This document shows, piece by piece, positions 55,019 through 64,000 of a stretch of DNA of 64,000 nt. Where the stretch lies: the NCBI RefSeq assembly GCF_918797505.1, contig NC_092795.1:26399131-26463130 (forward strand). The letters run 5' to 3'. The translations under genes were made by a program, and so were the position numbers. The stretch's first letter is position 1. Each line of letters starts with the position of its first letter. The stretch comes from Bemisia tabaci. Taxonomy: Eukaryota; Arthropoda; Insecta; Hemiptera; Aleyrodidae. Below the pieces are notes generated by a model. The model worked only from the letters and a program-made list of their open reading frames with translations. It had not been told where the DNA came from and did not search any database.

Positions 55019-55110
55019 ATGGTTGTCGCCACTTGATGCTACGATTAGTGTTCCACGGCTGTGCAAGTTGCATATTCAAAAATTGAAGGGACTGTAAGAG
55101 ACAAGATCGG
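55019..55110 (-). repeat. Diverged FB1-core-like copy
   Basis: CTTGATGCTACGATTAGTGT, TCCACGGCTGTGCAAGTTGC, ATATTCAAAAATTGAAGG (about 55034-55090) match the remnant at 54282-54345 more closely than FB1 itself. Confidence 0.5.
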
Positions 55111-55412
55111 CTTCGAAGAACTTCGATATAGTGATGCATTATCTGAACAAGCACAGATGCCTGGTATATTAATTTATAGCCTCAGCCAAAAGTTGAGGAA
55201 ACTCCGATGTTATAATCCCCAAAGCAAAAGGGTTGATTCTGGATCATTCCTCCGCAACAAAACATGGAAAAGTCAAGTGAAAATGCAATTGAAGTGTAAG
55301 TTGCTCGATGTTGATGATGTTCCTGTATCAATTCTATTTTAGATCCGTTTTGTGCCTTAATATCCTGGGGAGAACCATTTCTTTGCGTTAGAAATTTTTT
55401 TCTCGTATTTTT

Positions 55413-55452
<40 letters not shown>

Positions 55453-58330
55453 GAGAGAGAGAGAGAGAGAAATTATATTAAGAAGTTAGTGAAAATATAC
55501 CTATGGAGCATTATAACAGAGGTTTAGCTCATAAATTCTGATGTGAAGCCAAGCCATAATTTCTAAAGGCTTTTCGTTTACAGTGAATTGATTCAAGACT
55601 GGAATAATTATTCGGGAAATGTATCGTTTCACTCTCACCCTCCCGTTGAAAACTACTATTCCATCCTTGCTTTGGTACCGGCGGTCAATCGAACTCTTAA
55701 TTCAGGAGATAACTTTTGTCTTTCTGCATTTCATTTTTATCCTTATGGAAATGACACATAAAATTTGCATTCGGATCGAACATTTGCAAAATCATAAGAT
55801 TAATTGTGTTATCTTTGATTTACTTTGTTTTTCCTCCTCTACATAAGAATTATCTTCCATCCTTTATCTTTTCCTATCGTTTCCTTTGCAGCTATCCTAG
55901 AAAGAAAGTTTCCGAAGGCAACCAGCTACAATATTTCTTTGAGACATCAATAATACGATTGCAACGAAAATGTTGAAGGTTTCATACTGATACTTCATTC
56001 TGCTGAGATTTACTGGTGCACGCAGACTAGAGGGTGAGTCAACCCTTAACTCCCATCATCAATACAGATCACCCCCTCTGACGGCAAAGCTTGGAACTTT
56101 TTGCTCGAGGCTTGCGATCGTGCTACGTAAGCACTAACGCCCTCTGCATGGCAGAATCGATATCTGCAAGTCTCCGGTACACCTCAATGTTTCACTGGAA
56201 AATTCTCGCACTAAATGATAAAATAAAACACGCGTCTCTTTTGCCTTGATATACCTATGTAAGTTTCAAGACCTTATCAACAAATAGAAATCAAGGAGGA
56301 GAAAATTGCGGATCATTATACCATAAAAACTATGAAATAAATGCATGCTATCTTGTACAGAAGATCATAATTCAACGTAGAGCAAAAACGCCCAAAACAA
56401 CAGGTAGAGGGCTAATTATATTATTGAATTAATGTTTCCAGGCCCTTGGGTATATTTTTGAGTGGGAATGAAAACAAGTTCTCCTCAACGACTTTGAAGA
56501 TCAATTTTTTTATCATATCAATTTAGATCTTCAGCTGTATGGATATCCACACATATGGCATAATTTTAACCGGGATTTTTTCACTTTCAACGTAAAGTGC
56601 TCACTCAATTTGTAATATGAGAATGTATAGATCCTTCCATCATAACAAAATACTCAATTTAGATTTTTTTTCACGGAAATCCGATCAGACTAATGGTATC
56701 TCCAAGGAATAACCCGACAGCATTACGGTTATCATACATTTCTATCACTCCATGGAATTTTAAGTATGTTGCATTACATCGGCAAAATTTCTTAAAAACT
56801 TATAGATTCGACCAAACCTACATTTTAAGTACACGTGCAGGGGTACGAGTGGATGTCAGTCGTTTTTACCATCATGGAATTTTGCACGTGGTCAAAGATT
56901 GAACAAATAAAATGCAACCTTATAATATGTCTATACATTTGATACATAATATAGTATATCTTTTAAAATTATAGAGTATGTTTGTGAATTTTTTCAGCGT
57001 GAAATTTTTTACGGTGTAAAGTTGAAGAAACGTGAAGACAAGTGATGATTATTTGCCTATTCTTCCCTCCTGAGATCTTTATCTTCATGCGCATGTAGTC
57101 TGTATACATAGAGACGTCGACAAAGTTTAAGTCTGAGGATATGTGTCTCCTAAAATTATAAATTCTCACGAATAGGTGAGTTTCCAATAGGGAAATCTAA
57201 TTTCTCTGATAAGAAGAATGAATGGTTTATGTTAGCCTTTAAAAAGGCAGCTTTGAACTTATCCACACTTAACTGACTTAACTGACTTATTTTTCGCCTA
57301 AGAAAACTTTGATAGCTTAAGCCAAAGAATTTCTCTAAACAGTACAGATCAGATACTTTAGTTTCTAGTTCCTTGTATTGAATCGTATTTACTATTGTAA
57401 ACAAATCAAGCGTCAACTTTTAAGATCAAACATTGGTGGAAGAAAAACACTTAAAATATTTTGATAATATTAGCATGGTTTCAGGGTAAGTGGGAACATA
57501 ATTGTTTCGTGTCATTTCTCTATTTTTAAATTTTCTGCAATTGAATTATACGATATGCTGGTGAAAATACACTATAGCCTATGATAATTAAGATCTAAAG
57601 TATAGCAATAATTGAAAAAAGCGTAATATATTTACTTTTTAACCAGAATCGGCTTAACATCATTAGACGTTGCCTAATTTCTTGATCACGCGTCTCATTG
57701 TTCAACCAAAATGTTCTGCCTTGAATTCGGTGATTGCTTTCTTCATTGTTGAAATTCGGGTAAGTTTGACGGAAAATTTCAAGGCGGTATATCGTTTATA
57801 TAGTTTAATGTTTAAAGGGAAACACAAAAAGGCATTAAACTATGTGAATGCAGTTACAATGATACAGGCTAAATTCGCCCGACGGAACAACAGTCAGGGT
57901 GAGAATTTACAGGGGCACACTGGCATCGAAAGGTTAGGAGGCGACCATGATTTGGGGTCCCTTCTGTTTGGTGTCCCCTCTGAGGGGAGAGGGGGCGAGA
58001 TTTCCCCCAGAAGGAGAGGGAGGTGCGAGGGTTTATTTCAAATTAGCGAGCCCTGCATCATTCGTGGCATTTGTGGGTTAATACTCCAATCTCATTGTTT
58101 GTAACTTGCTCCGACCAGTTCGCCTTCGATACCTCGATAGGCAATGTAAGCGGCTTGAGAACAGTAATGGTTACTCGCAGCATTTTGGCCACGTTTACTT
58201 GGTTTTTATAGTATAACTGTTTTTCCAAAAACTCTTTCCCTCGGGTTACGGCCCCCCAAAGTTGGAGAAAAAAAATCGTCTCTTTAACACCGTGACAATG
58301 TTTATCAACCAATATTAATGAAAATTGGTA
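55111..58330. other. AT-rich DNA, no gene seen
   Basis: No recognised frame or bounded element. 55411-55448 is mostly T and is followed by (GA)n at 55450-55470. 56040-56200 and 57890-58060 are less AT-rich. A 93-codon open frame at 55061-55342 shows no family motif; its start overlaps the FB1-like remnant. Confidence 0.45.
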
Positions 58331-60230
58331 AATGAGGATAATTTTTAGCGTTTTTTCAGTTTTGACCTCCTAAAAAGGGAAAACGCATTTTAAGGGGGGT
58401 TTAGGAGGGTATCGAACCTAAAAAAGGCCAGAATTTTAGGACAAACATTTATTTTTGACGGCACCATTAGATTTAGCGTTGATAAATATTGAGAAAATGT
58501 GTCTTGCGTTTTTTTGTCATGACTCATCATTTTCGAGGTAATAAGTACTGAATGGAGCGTGAGTGGGCAGAAAGGGAGCGGGGGGTGGCCCCCAGGGAAA
58601 TCGTTATTGGAAAAAATGTATACCACGAAAACTTCTTTTTTTGACCCAAAGAATCGAATTCTTCAATATTTGTACTGAATCCTGGGACACCCTGTATAAT
58701 ATTGTCTCCGTAACCCACTAATGTAGGTACGCTCAATTGTTTTCCTTTTTCTGCTGGTTATATGGCTTCATGTTACACTCAATTTCAATGCGAACCAAAC
58801 ACTCAGTAAACGAATTAAGTTCCCAAACTCGAACGAGTTTCAAGAGACATTGATGATGGCTGGTGATGGCGCGACTCGGTCTGATGAGAGCGTGTCCAAT
58901 AGGCGACACGCGGCAGGAGTGAAGAGCGGCACTGCGGAGCGTAAACGAGCATAAAAATTGAATGAGCTTTTCATGAACTATCCGCGAAACCGAGTCGAAA
59001 TTGAAGGGGCATCGGTGACCCACCCCGACCCCGACCTGACTCGCGTTCGGCGGGTAGCTCGAGATGGTACTGTGTCGCCATTCGACGCGCCTACCCTTCC
59101 CCTGTTGCCGTTTTGTCATTTACGAGGGAATAATGAGGGAGAGTAAATTGAATTACATCTATTGGTAGAAGAGGAGAGCATTCGTTGAAAAAAGCCTCCA
59201 TGTCTTAAAAGAAATCGAGGAGATTTCCAAGAAGGGTTACGTGTATAAAACGAACAAAAAAACAGTCTTTTCAGAAAAACACGTTTCAACTTATTATTAT
59301 TTATTCAAGGAAAATAGAGGTAGGAGTTGTTGAATGATATAGGAATTTCCAGTTAATTGTGGTGGTATGTAAACCAATAAAAATTAGATTACCAACCCAA
59401 GTGTTGCGGCACTACTACAATTAATCGGAGAGGCCTATTAAATCTAACAAATTGGGGTAGTGCCCATGGGCGGAAATAGGGTGGGGCCGCCCCCCCTCCT
59501 CACAATGCAGCTCGTTCACCTGGTTTTAAGTTGATTAATTTGGAAATGAAATTTGACCATACTTAATTATTTTCGAATGTTGTGAGAGGAATTTTTGAAA
59601 ATTTTCAGGTTTACTCCCTTTTTCTATAGAAATAGTCGGCGATCATAGGTCTTGAAGATTGAAGCTGAATTTTAATGGCATAAGTGAATAATCTCCTATC
59701 GATACAGTTGCTAACACAGTATTGAGTATAAATAGGCTAATCAACGGTTTTTTAGAAAATAGGCCCCTGCGTGCATAGGCCCTCCTCCCAGAAATATCCT
59801 AAACCCTCGGTCCTGTCATCAAACCAGTGTTCTAGAGCCAAAAGGTACCTAACTCAATTTTTCAGAAAAATCTTGTGAGTGGCGTTTAGAAAATTTCCAT
59901 TAACGGTTCCACGTGTGCGGAAAATTCGGTAGCCCTGTCTCACGCCGATTATGAGATACGGAGCTTCAAAAATTACGATTTACATTGGAACCAAGGGGGC
60001 CGACGCGTGGTTTTTCCCTGATATCTCGAATAGACTAAAATAGAGTTAGGTGCCTTTTAGCCCTGGGGTACTGAAATAATGGTCTGCTGACTCCAAAATT
60101 TGAAGAATAACACTGTAAAAAAAAACTTTTTTTAAGCGCCTCATACGAACAGTATTCGCAAAAACGACATCCGACATCACGGCAAATGATCGTAAGCCTC
60201 GCGGGCCCGCAATTAGTCGAATCTACGGCG
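58331..60230. other. Intergenic DNA; GC patch 58840-59130
   Basis: GGGACACCCTGTATAATATTG at 58682-58702 looks like a transposon end with a lost partner. No gene recognised. Confidence 0.4.
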
Positions 60231-60830
60231 CTCCGAAACAATTAACCCGACTTAATAGACTAGAGACGTCCCCACGACCCTCCACTCCCAACCCACCGCC
60301 ACCACCCACCCCTCCAAGCGCAAAAATACGCAAAAAAAGGGCATAACTTTTGTGACAACATGTGACTAATCTAGAGATTTCCGTTCTGGAATGAAAGACA
60401 CACACGTCCAGGCCATTTCCTGCCTCGGGATGGCGAGAGCGCGACCGCGCGAGAGGGGGTGGGGGGTGGCTGGTTCTGGTATCACTATCGCCGACGGAGG
60501 GGATGAGTGGTGTATGTTTTGAAACAATGAATATCTGAGTGGGGTGTTTAGTTCCGGTGGAAGCACGCGCCGGGCGCGGAGTGCACGCTGCCGCCCGGCC
60601 GGTTGCATACTGTCACGGCGCAACGCCGCCGGCGGTTCCCTCTTGTTGCACTCAGTCTGTGGAAAAACATATAAGTTTCCTCACCGGGGACGATGGTTAT
60701 TGAATGAACGGCCCGCGAATCCGCGACTCATGGTCCGTAACGACCGACCCGCTGCGCTGCGGCCGCTGGACTTTAATGGATGGGCCACCGACGGCAACGG
60801 GCCACGGGCTTTGCACACTTAGTACGGAAA
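60231..60830. other. GC-rich island, no gene seen
   Basis: CCACCGCCACCACCCACC, GCGAGAGGGGGTGGGGGG and GCGCCGGGCGCGG strings. The open frame at 60544-60822 lacks a domain. Candidate regulatory island by composition. Confidence 0.4.
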
Positions 60831-60999
60831 TGATGCTGTGATTGAGGATCCCAACGGGTGTTGCTCCACTCAACTTCAGGGATGAACTTTTGGTCGAGAC
60901 GATGAACCAGTGCTGCTACTATTGCATGGTGTCAAGATTTGCTATTATACGTGAATCTTACCGATCTATAGGGGCGAGATCCATATGCTGTGCCGCCCC

Positions 61000-61375
61000 A
61001 CTGTCGATTTCTATAGCTCTCGATACACGATCAAAGTCCGAACCAATTCCGATCTAAGTAAACCATTTGATGACTGATGTTCACCATTCAACAATTCTCT
61101 TTTACGGGCCGTCAATTTTGATCAGAATGGAGTGCCACCATTCATCATTTCTTGCCACATGTTACATTTCTGCCAGGTTTTCATTTGAAAATTAAGCCCT
61201 GGATAGACGATCAAATTCCCGAACCAATTCCTATCAAAGTAGTATCAAAGTGTCGGTAGTCATCAGTCCTAAACTCATTGATTTGCTTCATTTTAAAATG
61301 AAAACTTGGCAGAAATGTTTCCTTGTGGCAGGAAATGATGAATGGTGGCACTCCGTTCTGATCTTACTTTGAACA
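61000..61375. mobile_element. Composite family K-like inverted repeats
   Basis: GATACACGATCAAAGTCCGA (61020) and GATAGACGATCAAATTCCCG (61202) are direct copies of the family K end. ATCAGAATGGAGTGCCACCA with TTCATCATTTCTTGCCACAT (61118-61157) mirrors TGTGGCAGGAAATGATGAAT with GGTGGCACTCCGTTCTGAT (about 61325-61364). Non-coding. Confidence 0.65.
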
Positions 61376-62559
61376 AAAAAGTGCGGCCCGTCAAAATTTG
61401 ATGGTAGATGGTGGCCACCACTTTCGTTTGAGCTTTGTCCCGTTGACCAACTCGGCTGTACTAGTCTACTTATGCACCGGACTAACAGTCCTATATCCTT
61501 GATTTTATCACATGAAACTGGAAAATTGGCAACGCTGTACAGCCTAAACGAGGGGTCACTTCAAGTTGAAACTTTGCCTTACCATAGGCTTTCATTTGAG
61601 CACTGTCCGGTTGACCAACTCGGGTATAAAAAAAGGGGCTAAAAAACACCACTTTTTGGCGAGGCTCTTTCGTTGCTGGAGGGAGGAAGATCTCAGTTGA
61701 TTTAGATCATTAATTTTGGGTAGGGTCTGTCGATCTACATTTCCTGAATGATATACTAACAAAATTTAAGTACTTACATTTATTTTGGAGGCTGCATTAG
61801 AAGAGAGACTGGAAAAATAGACCAACATCGTCTCTGGCTGTAACAACGAGGTAACGGCTAGCGCAACCAGGCATGACGGACGGCGGATTGTAGGTTAGGT
61901 CCTGAGTTTTAGAGTTGGAGGGAAACTACGAAGCACGCTGTCGTACTTACCCGAAAAGTCCCGGAAGAAGCCGAATCGTATGATCGTATGGTTACGGCGC
62001 GGCTCGCGTTTTCAAATAAATTAAACCATATTTTGAAGATAAAATTTTCTTCAAGCACGAGCAGATCATCCGAAAACGCGAAAATCTAAAGAAAGGCACC
62101 CACACAGGCTAATTTTTTCTTGACAAAGAAATTTTCTTTAATTATAATTAATATTTTTTTTTATCTAAAGAAACATCAATGAGACCAATTTTTTTCTAAA
62201 TTTAAATAAAATACTTCATTTCAGTTACACTCAATTTCTTTGACTCAAAAATATGTTTCACCGAGGAAAAAACATCTTCGTCGAGAATCGGATAAGATCG
62301 AAAGAGTTGATACGTCGCTGCCAAAGGTCGCTGCATTACAGGAAGATTGACTCGGACTGCCCGTATCGGTGCATAAACAGTGCCCCTTCAAGGGCCTTTG
62401 CGGCAACATTATATACAATCGGTCCTTCTTCCAATGTCCACGGCTAGAATAAGAAAATCTACGTTCGACAGCGAGTAACTTTTTATGGACGCGTGCTGTG
62501 ACACTTGGAAACGTTCACGTAATAAAGTTCTTACACATTACTGAATTGTTAATTTATAA
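61376..62559. other. Intergenic DNA, no gene seen
   Basis: TTTGAGC(T/A)(T/C)TGTCC(C/G)GTTGACCAACTC occurs twice (about 61424 and 61595), with direct copies 170 bp apart. No gene or RNA recognised. Confidence 0.45.
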
Positions 62560-62925
62560 TATTATTTGGAAACATATTTAATAAACATTGTTACAATTTT
62601 AAATTGAAATATGTTTTTGAAAAATTATTGTATTATATTTCTGCAGTGTTTTTTATGAATATGATAATAACATTACTTATTCACGTTTTAATAATATTGC
62701 GTTAAATATTATCGTAACATTATCATGAAATATTACTCAAGTATGTTGCGTTGCAAGGTTTTTGTAATGTTTCTTGTAATTATTTTTAAAACATTGTCAG
62801 AAAATGTTATAAGACAACGTTGCAAATACATTATCAACACATTGCTGAAAAATATTACTGTGAAATGTTGCGTGAAACATTTCCATGAAACATTGCCAAA
62901 ACGTCAACATTGCCGGCTTGCCGGG
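62560..62925. repeat. AT-rich DNA with repeated AACATTG/AATGTT words
   Basis: More than a dozen AACATT/AATGTT words, including ACATTGTCAGAAAATGTT, AACACATTGCTG and GAAACATTGCC. Short-period degenerate repeat. It ends against the C-terminal part of the CHMP2A copy at about 62930. Confidence 0.55.
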
Positions 62926-62933
62926 CGGGGTAA

Positions 62934-63315
62934 TCCGGACAGGGTATCAGTCAACTGTAGTCCAAGTTCATCCAAAACTTGAGATACAATAGTGTCGGTT
63001 TCCTCTTCATCGTCTTCATCTCCCATAGCATCGTCTATTGCATCATTCATGACTTCTTCCTTCATGTCCATGATCTCAGATTGTTTTTCAAATTCTTGTA
63101 AAATTCTTTGAATCTGTGGCAGATACATTTGTCTGTTCATACTCTGCATAGCTTTGGTGACTCCTCTCATGATGAGAGTGAGACCGATTCACTTGTTGAT
63201 AATGCTGATACGGTGATATTCCAACAATATGAGCTTTTTCTCTGTCTAGATCACGCATTGCCTTGTTCAAAGCCCGTTGATTTTTCCTCAACATTTCTTC
63301 TGGTGTCATACGACG
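62934..63315 (-). pseudogene. CHMP2A: CHMP2A/Vps2 (ESCRT-III) copy with internal deletion
   Basis: ESCRT-III subunit that forms membrane-remodelling filaments with CHMP3 and recruits VPS4. 63315-63238 encodes RRMTPEEMLRKNQRALNKAM plus RDLDRE, the start of helix 1 without the usual first residues. 63172-62934 encodes, in another frame, GVTKAMQSMNRQ, LPQIQ, FEKQSEIMDMKEE, NDAIDDAMGDEDDEEE, VLDELGLQLTD and GLP. About 75 codons (rest of helix 1 through helix 3) are missing and replaced by about 67 bp, which shifts the frame. The C-terminal VPS4-binding helix is also lost. No splice sites mark the joins, so this is a fragment or retrocopy, not an exon pair. The amino-acid sequence of both parts is well kept, so it is young. 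Confidence 0.8.
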
Positions 63316-63590
63316 ATTACAATTACATACATACATTATAATACATTACAAATTTAATGTATTCTTTCCTTGCCCATCTCCAAATTTAATGCATTCTTTC
63401 CTTGTCCTAAATTTTAATTTTCTACTACCCTTTTTGTGACTCCTACTTCTTAAATATTTAAATTATGTTTTTTTGACGATCTCTCCTCATCTACGGTGTT
63501 AATGGCTTCAATGTTAAAGCACCAAATAAATGTATTTACCAACCAACCATACATATATTATAATACATTATTACAAATATTATTTACAAT
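63316..63590. other. AT-rich spacer between gene fragments
   Basis: ATTATAATACATTACAAATT occurs with variants at about 63336 and 63558, and AATTTAATG(T/C)ATTCTTTCCTTG twice (63352-63372, 63383-63403). The repeats suggest rearranged or transposon-derived filler. Confidence 0.55.
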
Positions 63591-63599
63591 CTTACATAC

Positions 63600-63704
63600 T
63601 TTAGCTAATTCTAAATCTTCTGGCTGAAGAGCTTCAGAATGTTTAGTTGGTTTCGGTAAGGGTATTGCATCAGCATCTGCTTCATCACTGCATTCTCTGT
63701 ACGT
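63600..63704 (-). other. Coding-like segment ending at a splice-donor consensus
   Basis: In the frame shifted from the SMC4-like one, the minus strand reads TYRECSDEADADAIPLPKPT, KHSEALQPEDLELAK and then, at 63599, GTATGTAAG, a near-perfect 5' splice site. It has no stop for about 35 codons and looks like protein, but I cannot name the family. 'LQPEDLELAK' is loosely like the segment near the SMC4 C-terminal coil, so it may be another piece of the same gene joined by deletion. A separate unrelated exon is equally possible. Confidence 0.4.
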
Positions 63705-64000
63705 CTTTCAGACTGGAGTCCAAAACTAGTGAACTGGTTGTCTCCAAACTGGCAGTCAACTGCTCCATCTTAGCTTTTTCCTTCCTTTCTGTACTTAAAT
63801 AAATGTCATACTCTGACTGTGCTAAATCACACTTTGCTTTGGCATCATCAGCCGTCTTCTTCAAATCAATTTGCTTGGCTTGGAGCTTATCTTTATCATC
63901 CTGAAGGCTCTTTGTGTCAGTTCGTAAAGAGGCCAAGATTTTGTCCCTCTGTGCCTCTTCTTTCACTCGGTCAGCTTCCAAGCGTGTTGCTAGAGCTTGC
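63685..64000 (-). CDS. SMC4: SMC4-like coiled-coil fragment, runs off window edge
   Basis: SMC4 is the ATPase core partner of SMC2 in condensin and compacts chromosomes in the nucleus. The frame is open from the window edge (QALATRLEADRVKEEAQRDK) through TKSLQDDKDKLQAKQ, LKKTADDAKAKCDLAQSEYD and IYLSTERKEKAKMEQ to SSLKDVQ, then stops at 63685. The block 'AQSE-DIYLS' is a conserved part of the N-terminal coiled coil just before the hinge of SMC4. No ATPase or hinge motif is present in the 105 codons seen; the full protein is about 1,300 residues. If this is an exon, a weak donor (GAC|GTACAG, about 63703) could end it before the stop. If not, it is a partial copy like its CHMP2A neighbour. Confidence 0.7.
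   Translation of the reverse strand, partial: QALATRLEADRVKEEAQRDKILASLRTDTKSLQDDKDKLQAKQIDLKKTADDAKAKCDLAQSEYDIYLSTERKEKAKMEQLTASLETTSSLVLDSSLKDVQRMQ

Noticed and set aside
54750..55020. Possible microRNA precursor
   Set aside because: The 66-bp arms around a 130-bp loop fit a foldback transposon better than a miRNA hairpin; no small-RNA evidence is available.
55061..55342. 93-codon plus-strand frame
   Set aside because: Its start lies in an old repeat remnant, and the peptide matches nothing I recognise; no splice sites or start context support it.
57670..58104. 144-codon plus-strand frame
   Set aside because: Mixed hydrophobic then Gly/Arg-rich composition, no domain, no evidence of expression.
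1..64000. tRNA, rRNA or CRISPR array
   Set aside because: No B-box with matching A-box, no rRNA-like stretch and no regularly spaced direct repeats with unique spacers were seen by eye; a covariance-model scan was not possible.

Overview
The window looks like about 62 kb of gene-poor, repeat-dense insect DNA, with fragments of two conserved eukaryotic genes at the extreme right end. The insect assignment rests on several things. There are no dense ORFs or operons. Decayed non-LTR retrotransposon (LINE) coding ends are present. Three TTAGG-type units follow one LINE remnant. Many short inverted-repeat DNA transposons (MITEs and foldback elements) occur, and GC-rich islands of a few hundred bases lie in AT-rich, partly homopolymer-rich DNA. 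A hemipteran such as a whitefly or psyllid is my best guess; the species cannot be fixed from sequence alone.

Coding content. On the minus strand, 63685-64000 carries an open frame matching the SMC4 (condensin) coiled coil and running off the window edge. Positions 62934-63315 hold a broken CHMP2A/Vps2 (ESCRT-III) copy: the N-terminal piece and the C-terminal piece are kept, but the middle is replaced by about 67 bp and the frame shifts. Two non-LTR retrotransposon 3' coding ends are recognisable: a 'YGHV-RM' type at 9258-9803 (plus) and an R1-like 'LTGHGCFG' type at 6367-6760 (minus) with a 35-nt poly(A) tail. I see no other credible protein gene and no tRNA or rRNA gene.

Mobile DNA. Eight-base duplications and CAGGGCCGGATT ends identify three copies of one hAT-type MITE (3612-4396, 30147-31020, 45101-45948). 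A second hAT-like family is at 47503-47653 and about 31085-31234. TA duplications identify a pogo/Tigger-like MITE (10991-11524), one copy of a 415-bp 'GGTAA/TTACC' MITE family (12076, 21402, 37238) and a 226-bp palindromic MITE at 9327-9552 that sits inside the LINE frame. Palindromic elements with ACGGAGAAAAA ends (18798, 32314, 41737, halves at 15410 and 17336) are joined to larger foldback arms at 14626-16674 and 42048-42745. About ten smaller inverted-repeat families fill much of the remainder.

The strongest novelty candidates are these. (1) A roughly 70-90 bp tandem module sits inside the hAT MITEs, inside the pogo-like MITE and alone at 53466-53636, so unrelated transposons carry the same cargo. 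(2) A core of about 65 bp is shared by the large foldback elements and by five scattered, highly diverged copies. (3) The shattered SMC4 and CHMP2A fragments lie next to each other. (4) A hammerhead-like core lies at 44625-44664. (5) A 42-bp direct repeat brackets a palindromic element at 46744-47111. The gene desert also holds many GC-rich islands without conserved reading frames, which could be distal regulatory DNA; that is inference only.
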